Source of the DNA: Bordetella parapertussis
Lineage (GTDB): Bacteria > Pseudomonadota > Gammaproteobacteria > Burkholderiales > SG8-39
Assembly: GCA_945906975.1 (NCBI GenBank)
Contig: CAMDRY010000078.1
Span: 1 to 10,017, forward strand
DNA: 10,017 nucleotides
Reading direction: 5' to 3'
Shown: positions 1 to 5,458 of the stretch, piece by piece
Position numbering within the stretch: position 1 is the stretch's first letter
Layout of the letters: every line of letters starts with the position of its first letter
Program-made: the position numbers and the translations under genes
Notes under the pieces: generated by a model
What the model was told of the DNA's origin: nothing
What the model saw: the letters and a program-made list of their open reading frames with translations, nothing else
The model's database searches: none

Positions 1-198
1 CGCAAGCGCAACGAGAACAAGCAGGCGATGGAAGACTCCAAGACCGACATCGGCTGGGGACACCAGATACGCTCCTACGTGCTAGACCAGTCGCGCATCA
101 AGGACTTGCGCACCAACGTCGAGGTCGGCAACACCCAGGCGGTGCTCGATGGCGACCTTGACGGCTTTATTTCGGCGAGCCTGAAACAAGGTGTCTAG
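1..198 (+). CDS. prfB: Peptide chain release factor 2 (RF2), C-terminal fragment
   Basis: This is the last 65 codons of release factor 2, cut by the window edge and ending at TAG 196-198. RF2 recognises UGA and UAA stop codons in the ribosomal A site and triggers release of the finished protein. The visible part contains [20 protein letters not shown] followed by [20 protein letters not shown], the conserved tail of class I bacterial release factors after the GGQ catalytic loop. The GGQ loop, the SPF recognition motif and the autoregulatory frameshift site known for many prfB genes lie upstream and cannot be examined. Identity as RF2 rather than RF1 rests on the sequence style and on lysS directly downstream, the arrangement known from E. 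coli and many other proteobacteria. Confidence 0.93.
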   Translation, partial: RKRNENKQAMEDSKTDIGWGHQIRSYVLDQSRIKDLRTNVEVGNTQAVLDGDLDGFISASLKQGV

Positions 199-304
199 GA
201 ACAGCAAGCGGACAACTCCATTGCCGTGCCGCGCACACAAAGCCCGGAATGCGTTGAATGAACGGATAAGCATTTTATCAAAGCGTCACTAAAAGGAACA
301 TACG

Positions 305-1831
305 ATGGCCGAGCAATCCACCACTCCCGTGCCGCAGGACGAAAACCAGATCATCGCCGAGCGGCGCGAGAAACTCGCGCGGGTGCGCGAGAGGGGCATC
401 GCCTTCCCCAACGACTTCGCCCGCGAGGACGAGGCGGCAACACTGCATGCCGCGCACACCGGAAAAACCAAGGAAGACCTGGAGCCCGCCGGCATCAAGG
501 CCGCCCTTGCCGGCCGCATGGTGTTGAAACGCGTGATGGGCAAGGCCAGCTTTGCCACACTGCAGGACGGCAGCGGCCGCATGCAGGTCTACCTCACCAA
601 CGAGGGCGTCGGCACGGAAGTGCACGACGCCTTCAAGCACTGGGATCTGGGCGATATCCTGGGTGTCAAGGGCACCATGTTCCGCACGCGCACCGGCGAG
701 CTGTCGATCGCCGCCACCGAAATACGCCTGCTGTCAAAGGCGCTGCGCCCGCTGCCGGAGAAATTCCACGGCCTCACCGACCAGGAGATCAAGTACCGCC
801 AGCGATATGTCGATCTCATCACCAACGAGGACACGCGCAAGACCTTCCTCACGCGCAGCCGCATCGTGCAGGAAATCCGCGCTTTCATGGTCGCCAAGGG
901 CTACCTCGAAGTTGAAACCCCGATGATGCATCCCATTCCCGGCGGCGCGGCGGCGCGGCCCTTCGCCACACACCACAACGCCCTCGACATGCAGCTTTTT
1001 TTGCGCATCGCGCCAGAGCTCTACCTGAAGCGGCTGGTGGTTGGCGGCTATGAGCGCGTTTTCGAGATAAACCGCAACTTCCGCAACGAGGGCATCTCAA
1101 GCCGCCACAACCCCGAGTTCACCATGATGGAGTTCTACGAGGCTTATCGCGATTACCGCTACCTCATGAACTTCACCGAGGAACTGATGCGCGAGGTCGC
1201 GCTGAAGGTGCTGGGCACCACCATGCTCCCCTATACGACAAATGAGGGCGAGCACATGATCGACCTGTCCAAACCTTTCGACCGCATCACCGTGGTCCAA
1301 GCCATGCGCAAATACCATGCGCCGTATGCCAGCGAGACCAATGCGCCGCTGCATGAACGCGCCTTTCTGACGACCGAGCTGAAAAAGCGTGGTGTCGAAG
1401 CCAAGGAAGGGCAGGGCATCGGCGCACTGCAGTTGATGCTGTTCGAAGAGACCGTTGAGTCGATGCTGATACAGCCGACCTTCATCATCGATTACCCGGC
1501 GGAGACCTCGCCGCTCGCCCGCCGCAATGACGCCAATCCGGAACTTACCGACCGGTTCGAACTCTTTATCACCGGCCGCGAAATGGCCAACGGTTTTTCC
1601 GAGCTCAATGACCCCGAAGACCAGGCCGCGCGTTTCCAGGAACAGGTTAAACAAAAAGACGCCGGCGATCATGAGGCGATGCACTACGACGCCGACTACA
1701 TCCGCGCCCTGGAATTCGGCCTGCCGCCCACGGCCGGCGAAGGCATAGGCATTGACCGCATGGTGATGCTCTACACCAACAGCCCGAGCATCCGCGATGT
1801 CATCCTGTTCCCGCAAATGCGGCCCGAATAA
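305..1831 (+). CDS. lysS: Lysyl-tRNA synthetase, class II
   Basis: Cytoplasmic enzyme that charges tRNA-Lys with lysine using ATP. The 508-residue product has the normal family length. An N-terminal helix is followed by an OB-fold anticodon-binding domain (about 65-145, with [20 protein letters not shown]), then the class II catalytic core. Motif 2 is clear at about 253-275 ([20 protein letters not shown]), and motif 3 at about 478-503 ([18 protein letters not shown], with the ATP-binding Arg485). The segment [19 protein letters not shown] is also diagnostic. ATG 305 is preceded by AAAAGGAA at 291-298 with good spacing, which supports this start. The gene lies 106 bases after prfB in the same direction and is probably partly co-transcribed with it. 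A very weak promoter-like pair (TTGAAT 254-259, TATCAA 276-281) sits in the gap. Nothing about the protein is unusual. Confidence 0.98.
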   Translation: MAEQSTTPVPQDENQIIAERREKLARVRERGIAFPNDFAREDEAATLHAAHTGKTKEDLEPAGIKAALAGRMVLKRVMGKASFATLQDGSGRMQVYLTNEGVGTEVHDAFKHWDLGDILGVKGTMFRTRTGELSIAATEIRLLSKALRPLPEKFHGLTDQEIKYRQRYVDLITNEDTRKTFLTRSRIVQEIRAFMVAKGYLEVETPMMHPIPGGAAARPFATHHNALDMQLFLRIAPELYLKRLVVGGYERVFEINRNFRNEGISSRHNPEFTMMEFYEAYRDYRYLMNFTEELMREVALKVLGTTMLPYTTNEGEHMIDLSKPFDRITVVQAMRKYHAPYASETNAPLHERAFLTTELKKRGVEAKEGQGIGALQLMLFEETVESMLIQPTFIIDYPAETSPLARRNDANPELTDRFELFITGREMANGFSELNDPEDQAARFQEQVKQKDAGDHEAMHYDADYIRALEFGLPPTAGEGIGIDRMVMLYTNSPSIRDVILFPQMRPE

Positions 1832-1888
1832 ACGGCATTGATCGGCCGCGTGCCGGGTGAGGCCACACACTTCCAATCATTCCGGCCG

Positions 1889-2056
1889 ATGCGCACAAGG
1901 CTCATACTGACCGCGCTTTTTACGCTGGCACTGGCACTGGCACCAGCCCTGGCACAAAGTGCGGCGGAGGATACGGAGCAGACCGCCTGCCGGCGGCTTT
2001 TCGACCCTGAGCTGATCAAGGTCACGCCCTCCGGGGCCGCTAAACCGGGGGTTTAA
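1889..2056 (+). CDS. Small putative secreted protein, 55 aa
   Basis: I do not recognise this protein. Reading from ATG 1889, the product begins with a textbook signal peptide: MRTR, then a Leu/Ala-rich core (LILTALFTLALALAPALA), with a likely signal peptidase I site after ALA near residue 22. The mature part would be only about 33 residues, acidic at first (SAAEDTEQ), with a single cysteine in TACRRLFDPELIKV. An in-frame TTG at 1838 would add 17 residues that do not look like a signal peptide, so the internal ATG is preferred. No convincing Shine-Dalgarno sequence precedes it, and the start lies only 57 bases after the lysS stop, so it may be read from lysS transcripts. It could also be the remnant of a longer exported protein. 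The signal peptide is the main reason to believe in it. Confidence 0.45.
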   Translation: MRTRLILTALFTLALALAPALAQSAAEDTEQTACRRLFDPELIKVTPSGAAKPGV

Positions 2057-2074
2057 GCTGCGTTCGCACCGCAA

Positions 2075-2090
2075 TGTGACTTTCGTCACA
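2075..2090. promoter_or_regulatory. CRP/FNR-type palindromic operator (TGTGA-N6-TCACA)
   Basis: TGTGA at 2075-2079 and TCACA at 2086-2090 are perfect inverted half-sites separated by six bases, which is the consensus layout for cAMP receptor protein (CRP/Vfr) binding. The centre lies about 70 bases upstream of the start site predicted from the CATAAT box at 2141-2146, a spacing compatible with activation from an upstream site. The match is seen directly; the identity of the regulator is inferred. Confidence 0.45.
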
Positions 2091-2120
2091 CTCCAGCCGC
2101 CTTTGTCACAGACTGTTACA
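2085..2120 (+). promoter_or_regulatory. Helically phased direct repeats GTCACA/GTCACA/GTTACA
   Basis: Three same-direction hexamers start at 2085, 2105 and 2115, so they are spaced 20 and 10 bases apart and lie on one face of the helix. Direct repeats at one helical turn near a promoter are typical of OmpR/PhoB-family response regulators. The first repeat is shared with the right arm of the CRP-like palindrome. The last ends 20 bases before the -10 box, in the region where a -35 element is otherwise poor. The regulator cannot be named from this sequence. Confidence 0.35.
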
Positions 2121-2140
2121 GCTTCGCCCGTCAACATGAA

Positions 2141-2146
2141 CATAAT
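2141..2146 (+). promoter_or_regulatory. Putative -10 box CATAAT for the glycine-zipper gene
   Basis: CATAAT matches TATAAT at five of six positions in an otherwise GC-rich region. It would place the transcript start near 2153, giving a leader of about 85 bases that contains the whole heptamer array. No good -35 hexamer is present 16-18 bases upstream, which suggests dependence on an activator bound to the repeats just upstream. Confidence 0.4.
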
Positions 2147-2173
2147 GGAAGCGTTATTCATGGTGACGGCCTG

Positions 2174-2229
2174 ACAAGACACGAACGACGAAACACGAAC
2201 GACGAAACACGAAGGACCAAACACAAGGA
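2174..2229 (+). repeat. Eight tandem 7-bp repeats (ACGAAMS type), T-free leader
   Basis: Reading from 2174 the heptamers are acaagac, acgaacg, acgaaac, acgaacg, acgaaac, acgaagg, accaaac and acaagga. They can also be seen as a 14-bp unit repeated perfectly at 2179-2192 and 2193-2206 and imperfectly at 2207-2220. The tract contains no T, so the mRNA would have no U and little structure. The last unit supplies the Shine-Dalgarno sequence of the downstream gene (AAGGAG 2225-2230). The regularity is directly visible and far from random. Confidence 0.85.
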
Positions 2230-2237
2230 GAATGCTC

Positions 2238-2948
2238 ATGGAAGCACAAATCGCGCGCAACACCACCCACCCGATGATGATCATCGCCGCCCTGTCCGTG
2301 ACACTGCTGAGCGCAGCGGGCATCGCCGCATTAATGGGCTGGATTCCCCATTCCAGCAGCCAGCAGGCAAGCGCGCCGGTCCTTGCCGAGGCTCCCAAGG
2401 CATCCGAGGCGTCCCAGGTGGCCAAGTCCGTGGAAGCGGCGAAGCCCATCGAAGTTCCAAAGCACACCGAAACCCGTGCAACGCCTGCGGCGTCGGCAAA
2501 AGCGAAGCCCGTGGTAAAAACCGAACACAAAGCGCTTGCCACGGCGGAATCCAAACCGGTCGAATACACGCCACCGCTGCAGGTGGCTGCGGCGCCGCCG
2601 GTCAAGACAATCTGCTACGACTGCGGCGTGATCGACTCGGTGCGCATGATCGAGAAGGCCGGCGAAGGTTCGGGTCTTGGCGCGGTCGCCGGCGGCGTGG
2701 CCGGCGCGGTGCTGGGCAACCAAGTGGGCAACGGCAACGGCCGCAGCATCATGACAATAATCGGCGCGGTTGGCGGCGGACTCGCCGGCAACCAGATCGA
2801 AAAAACCGTCAAGAAGACAAAATCCTATGAGATTACCGTGCGCTTTGAGGACGGCACCACGCGTGTCTTCACTCAAGCCAACGAACCGGCCTGGCGCGTT
2901 GGCGACAAAATAAAGCTTACTGACGGGCTTCTGAGCTCGAACGGCTGA
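2238..2948 (+). CDS. Glycine-zipper 2TM-domain envelope protein with N-terminal membrane anchor
   Basis: A 236-residue protein of the Rick_17kDa/SlyB-like glycine-zipper group, probably facing the periplasm. Residues 13-34 (MMIIAALSVTLLSAAGIAALMG) form a single membrane anchor after a short polar start. Residues 38-122 are a low-complexity Ala/Pro/Lys/Glu linker suited to spanning periplasm. CYDCG (Cys126, Cys129) then leads into the glycine zipper at about 144-185, with GSGLGAVAGGVAGAVLGNQ and AVGGGLAGNQIEK. The tail (196-228, YEITVRFEDGTTRVF...WRVGDKIKL) is a small beta-rich segment common in this family. ATG 2238 is chosen over ATG 2232 because AAGGAG at 2225-2230 is seven bases from the former and one base from the latter. 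The gene is monocistronic: own upstream regulatory region, own terminator. Function in the family is poorly defined; a role in outer-membrane integrity or stress is inference. Confidence 0.88.
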   Translation: MEAQIARNTTHPMMIIAALSVTLLSAAGIAALMGWIPHSSSQQASAPVLAEAPKASEASQVAKSVEAAKPIEVPKHTETRATPAASAKAKPVVKTEHKALATAESKPVEYTPPLQVAAAPPVKTICYDCGVIDSVRMIEKAGEGSGLGAVAGGVAGAVLGNQVGNGNGRSIMTIIGAVGGGLAGNQIEKTVKKTKSYEITVRFEDGTTRVFTQANEPAWRVGDKIKLTDGLLSSNG

Positions 2949-2971
2949 GCCGGCTGATTCAGGTGTGACCG

Positions 2972-3000
2972 ACGGGCGCTGCGGCGCCCGTTATTATTTC
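2972..3000 (+). terminator. Intrinsic terminator after the glycine-zipper gene
   Basis: ACGGGCGC (2972-2979), loop TGCG, then GCGCCCGT (2984-2991) make a perfect 8-bp GC-rich stem, followed by the T-rich tail TATTATTT. It lies 24 bases after the TGA of the glycine-zipper gene and separates it from the kinase gene. Confidence 0.88.
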
Positions 3001-3022
3001 CAGCCGCCGGAGGCGACGCTGC

Positions 3023-3028
3023 TAGAAT
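3023..3028 (+). promoter_or_regulatory. Putative -10 box TAGAAT of the kinase-enolase unit
   Basis: TAGAAT matches the -10 consensus at five of six positions and lies just after the upstream terminator, where a new promoter is expected. Transcription would begin near 3035, only a few bases before the ATG at 3038, so the message may be leaderless or nearly so. This fits the lack of a Shine-Dalgarno sequence at proper distance. No clear -35 hexamer is visible. Confidence 0.4.
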
Positions 3029-3037
3029 CGACCTCCA

Positions 3038-4024
3038 ATGGCCGATCTCCTGCACGCACTGCGAACAATGGCCTTGATCGGCGATGCCGAAACTCCGGCC
3101 ATCACTGCGCTTACCGGCGGCGTATCGTCGGAGATTTTTCGCGTTGATGCCGCACGCGGCAGCTTTTGTGTCAAACGCGCGCTGGCCCAACTGCGCGTCA
3201 GCGCGGAATGGAAAGCCCCGGTGGAGCGCAACCACTACGAGGTAGCCTGGCTTAAATTCGCCGGCGGCATTGCGCCCGGGTTGGTGCCCCAGGTACTGGC
3301 CGACAGCGCGCAGGATGGGACCTTCGCCATGGCCTATCTCGCACCTGAAGATTTTCCGGTATGGAAAACACTGCTGCGAGATGGCCAAATCGAACCGGGC
3401 ACCGCCGCGGCGCTGGGCCGACTGATAGCCCGCATTCACGCCGCGAGCGCCGGCAAGCCGGCTATCGCAGCGGCCTTTGCCACCGATACGATTTTTCATT
3501 CCCTGCGCCTTGAACCCTACCTGCTGGCAACAGCCCGTGCGCATCCGGACTGCGCGGCAGAGCTCAATGCACTGGCTGAGCGCACCGCCCGCACCCGTCT
3601 TGCGCTCGTGCACGGCGATGTCAGCCCGAAAAACATCCTGGTCGGCCGCGACGGCCCCGTGCTCCTCGACGCCGAGTGCGCCTGGTATGGCGACCCGGCA
3701 TTCGACCTTGCCTTTTGCCTGACCCATTTATTGCTCAAGCCGCTTTGGCGTCCGCAATGGCGCGACGCCTATCTCGAATGTTTCGATGCACTCGTTAGGG
3801 CTTACCTCGATGCAGTCGACTGGGAGCCGGTGCAATCGCTAGAGCTTCGCGCCGCGCAGCTACTGCCGGCCATACTGCTCGCCCGCATTGATGGAAAATC
3901 GCCGGTTGAATATCTGCTTAGCGCGACCGACAGGGACTTTGTCCGTGCGCGGGCAAAGCCGCTATTGCTGCGCGCACCGACGCATATCGCCGAGGTGCGC
4001 GCCGCCTGGACACTGCAAGACTGA
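3038..4024 (+). CDS. APH-fold small-molecule kinase, methylthioribose kinase-like
   Basis: A 328-residue cytoplasmic phosphotransferase of the aminoglycoside phosphotransferase/choline kinase fold. Visible parts in order: a glycine-rich nucleotide loop TGGVSSEIFRV (26-36), the ATP-binding lysine in FCVKRAL (Lys46), the catalytic loop VHGDVSPKNILV (His192, Asp194, Asn199), and the metal-binding aspartate in LLDAECAWYGDP (Asp211). After Lys46, RALAQLRVSAEWKAPVERNHYE resembles the matching stretch of 5-methylthioribose kinases (Lys-x-Ala, Arg-Val, Trp, Arg, Glu pattern, as recalled), so a small sugar or hydroxy-acid substrate is more likely than an antibiotic. The enolase-family gene starts 19 bases downstream with its own Shine-Dalgarno sequence, suggesting that the two act on one substrate. 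ATG 3038 lacks a ribosome site; ATG 3068 is a less likely start because it removes conserved-looking N-terminal residues. The substrate is unknown. Confidence 0.85.
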   Translation: MADLLHALRTMALIGDAETPAITALTGGVSSEIFRVDAARGSFCVKRALAQLRVSAEWKAPVERNHYEVAWLKFAGGIAPGLVPQVLADSAQDGTFAMAYLAPEDFPVWKTLLRDGQIEPGTAAALGRLIARIHAASAGKPAIAAAFATDTIFHSLRLEPYLLATARAHPDCAAELNALAERTARTRLALVHGDVSPKNILVGRDGPVLLDAECAWYGDPAFDLAFCLTHLLLKPLWRPQWRDAYLECFDALVRAYLDAVDWEPVQSLELRAAQLLPAILLARIDGKSPVEYLLSATDRDFVRARAKPLLLRAPTHIAEVRAAWTLQD

Positions 4025-4043
4025 CAGACTGACAGGAATGAAC

Positions 4044-5345
4044 ATGGACACCAGCATTGTTTCGATTCACGGCCGGCGCGTCTGGGACTCGCGCGGCCGC
4101 CCCACTGTCGAAGCTGAAGTCAGGCTGGCCTGCGGCGCAAAGGGCCGCGCCATCGCGCCAGCGGGTGCTTCGCGCGGCAGCAACGAGGCCATAGACCTGC
4201 GCGACGGCGGCGCAAAGCTTGGCGGCTACGACGTCGGCCGCGCCTGCGCCAATATCTCGGGCGACATCGCCCGCGCGCTGATGGGCATGGATGCGACCGC
4301 GCAAGAACGCGTCGATGCCGCCCTGAGCACCCTCGACGGCAGCGCCAACAAGGCGCGTCTGGGTGGCAACGCCACAGTCGCTGTTTCCATGGCGGTGCTG
4401 CACGCCGCAGCGGCCGCGGCCGGCCTGCCTTTGTGGCGTTACCTTGCCAACGGCCGCCCGGTGCGCCTGCCCCTGCCCGAAGTCCAGATCTTCGGCGGCG
4501 GCGCCCATGCCGGGCGCCGCATCGACATCCAGGACCTGATGATCATGGCACCGCGCGCCGCGAGTTTTGATGAAGCCATGGTGATCACCGCAGAGGTCTA
4601 TCGCGCCGGCGGAGAATGGATGGCCGCACACGGCAAGCTCGGCGGTGTTGCCGACGAGGGCGGCTGGTGGCCGCAGTTCGACAGCAACGAAGAGGCGCTG
4701 CAGGCGCTGGTGGCGGCGATCGAGCGCGCCGGATACATCCCGGGCGAGGACGTGGTCCTGTCGCTCGACATCGCTGCCTCCGAGCTCTATGCCGACGGCT
4801 TTTACCAACTCGGCCTGGAGAAAAAACAACTCGACACCGATGGCATGAGCGAGATGCTGCTCGGCTGGATTGCGCGTTACCCCATCGCCTCCATCGAAGA
4901 TCCCCTGGCGGAGCACGACACAGAGGGCATGGCCCGATTCACCCGTGCCGCCGGCGGAAAAATCCAGATTATCGGCGATGATTTCCTGGTCACCAGCGCG
5001 GCCCGCGTCGGCGCCGCTGCGGCGGCCGGCGCCTGCAACGCTGTTCTGCTCAAACCCAACCAGGCTGGTACGGTCAGCGAAACCCGTGCGGCGCTAGAGG
5101 CGGCGCGTGCGGCGGGATGGGCCACCATCGTGTCGGCGCGCTCGGGCGAGACCGAGGACACCACCATCGTGCACCTTGCCACCGGCTGGGATGCCGGGCA
5201 GCTCAAGGTTGGTTCGTTTGCACGCAGTGAGCGCATGGCAAAATGGAACGAGGCGCTGCGCATCGAGGAGGAATTGGGCGCCGAGGCGCACTTTGCCGGC
5301 GGCGCCGCCCTGGCCGGATCTCGCTACAAAGCCCCCGCACGCTAG
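4044..5345 (+). CDS. Enolase-family protein, divergent active site
   Basis: A full-length enolase relative (433 residues; canonical enzymes are about 430). Enolase converts 2-phosphoglycerate to phosphoenolpyruvate. Conserved here, with yeast numbers in brackets as recalled: Ser43 (39), His155 (159), Glu205 (211), metal ligands Asp242, Glu285 and Asp312 (246, 295, 320), catalytic Lys337 (345), Arg366-Ser367 (374-375) and Lys388 (396). Changed: the catalytic Glu168 position is Asp164 (DIQDL for QEF), the substrate-contacting His373 position is Ala365 (SARSGETED for SHRSGETED), and the SGAST loop reads AGASR (Ala40, Arg44). The fold and metal site therefore look intact while substrate contacts differ. 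ATG 4044 is preferred over ATG 4038 because AGGA at 4034-4037 abuts the latter and is six bases from the former. The kinase gene is immediately upstream. It could still be an active glycolytic enolase, but a specialised paralogue is more likely, so I do not call it eno. Confidence 0.9.
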   Translation: MDTSIVSIHGRRVWDSRGRPTVEAEVRLACGAKGRAIAPAGASRGSNEAIDLRDGGAKLGGYDVGRACANISGDIARALMGMDATAQERVDAALSTLDGSANKARLGGNATVAVSMAVLHAAAAAAGLPLWRYLANGRPVRLPLPEVQIFGGGAHAGRRIDIQDLMIMAPRAASFDEAMVITAEVYRAGGEWMAAHGKLGGVADEGGWWPQFDSNEEALQALVAAIERAGYIPGEDVVLSLDIAASELYADGFYQLGLEKKQLDTDGMSEMLLGWIARYPIASIEDPLAEHDTEGMARFTRAAGGKIQIIGDDFLVTSAARVGAAAAAGACNAVLLKPNQAGTVSETRAALEAARAAGWATIVSARSGETEDTTIVHLATGWDAGQLKVGSFARSERMAKWNEALRIEEELGAEAHFAGGAALAGSRYKAPAR

Positions 5346-5382
5346 CGTTCGGAGCCCCCGGGGGCCACTCAAGGCGGCCCGC

Positions 5383-5388
5383 TATAAT
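5383..5388 (+). promoter_or_regulatory. Consensus -10 box TATAAT for the EamA transporter
   Basis: A perfect TATAAT stands in very GC-rich sequence, 38 bases after the enolase-family stop and 29 bases before the ATG of the short leader ORF. The expected start site is near 5395. No good -35 element is seen 16-18 bases upstream. The box is flanked by GCCC (5377-5380) and GGGC (5388-5391), part of a short inverted repeat. Confidence 0.5.
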
Positions 5389-5416
5389 GGGCTTTGCTCA
5401 CCGGAACGGCCGTAAC

Positions 5417-5458
5417 ATGCGCAATTTTTCAGCAACGCGGCTCGTGCAGCAAGCTTGA
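5417..5458 (+). CDS. Possible 13-codon leader ORF overlapping the transporter start
   Basis: ATG 5417 opens a short frame encoding MRNFSATRLVQQA, ending at TGA 5456-5458. It is the first ATG after the TATAAT box, about 22 bases from the predicted transcript start, with a weak GGAAC upstream. Its stop overlaps the TTG start of the EamA gene (TTGA), the geometry expected for translational coupling. The alternative is that this is the true N-terminus of the transporter and the frame has shifted near 5455, by error or mutation. Composition gives no functional hint. Confidence 0.3.
   Translation: MRNFSATRLVQQA

Noticed and set aside
254..281. Possible lysS promoter (TTGAAT and TATCAA, 16-base spacer)
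   Set aside because: Each hexamer matches only four of six positions; this is too weak to annotate, although the location between prfB and lysS is plausible.
1097..1876. Minus-strand frame of 259 codons inside lysS
   Set aside because: It is antisense to the conserved LysRS core and has no coding signature of its own.
2041..2055. Hairpin TAAACC-GGG-GGTTTA at the end of the small ORF as a terminator
   Set aside because: The stem is short and half A/T, and no T-run follows, so it lacks the features of an intrinsic terminator.
2873..3727. Long minus-strand frame (284 codons) opposite the kinase gene
   Set aside because: The translation has no recognisable domain and mirrors the codons of a clear kinase on the other strand; long antisense frames are expected in GC-rich DNA.
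3038..4024. Reading the APH-fold kinase as an antibiotic-resistance gene
   Set aside because: The substrate-side sequence resembles methylthioribose kinase more than aminoglycoside phosphotransferases, and the neighbour is an enolase relative, not a resistance or mobile gene.
3918..4916. Minus-strand frame of 332 codons opposite the enolase-family gene
   Set aside because: It is a shadow of a full-length family member on the plus strand and has no ribosome site or domain of its own.
5354..5365. Palindrome GCCCCCGGGGGC after the enolase-family gene as a terminator
   Set aside because: It is perfect but has no loop and no T-run; simple C/G runs of this kind arise easily in GC-rich DNA.
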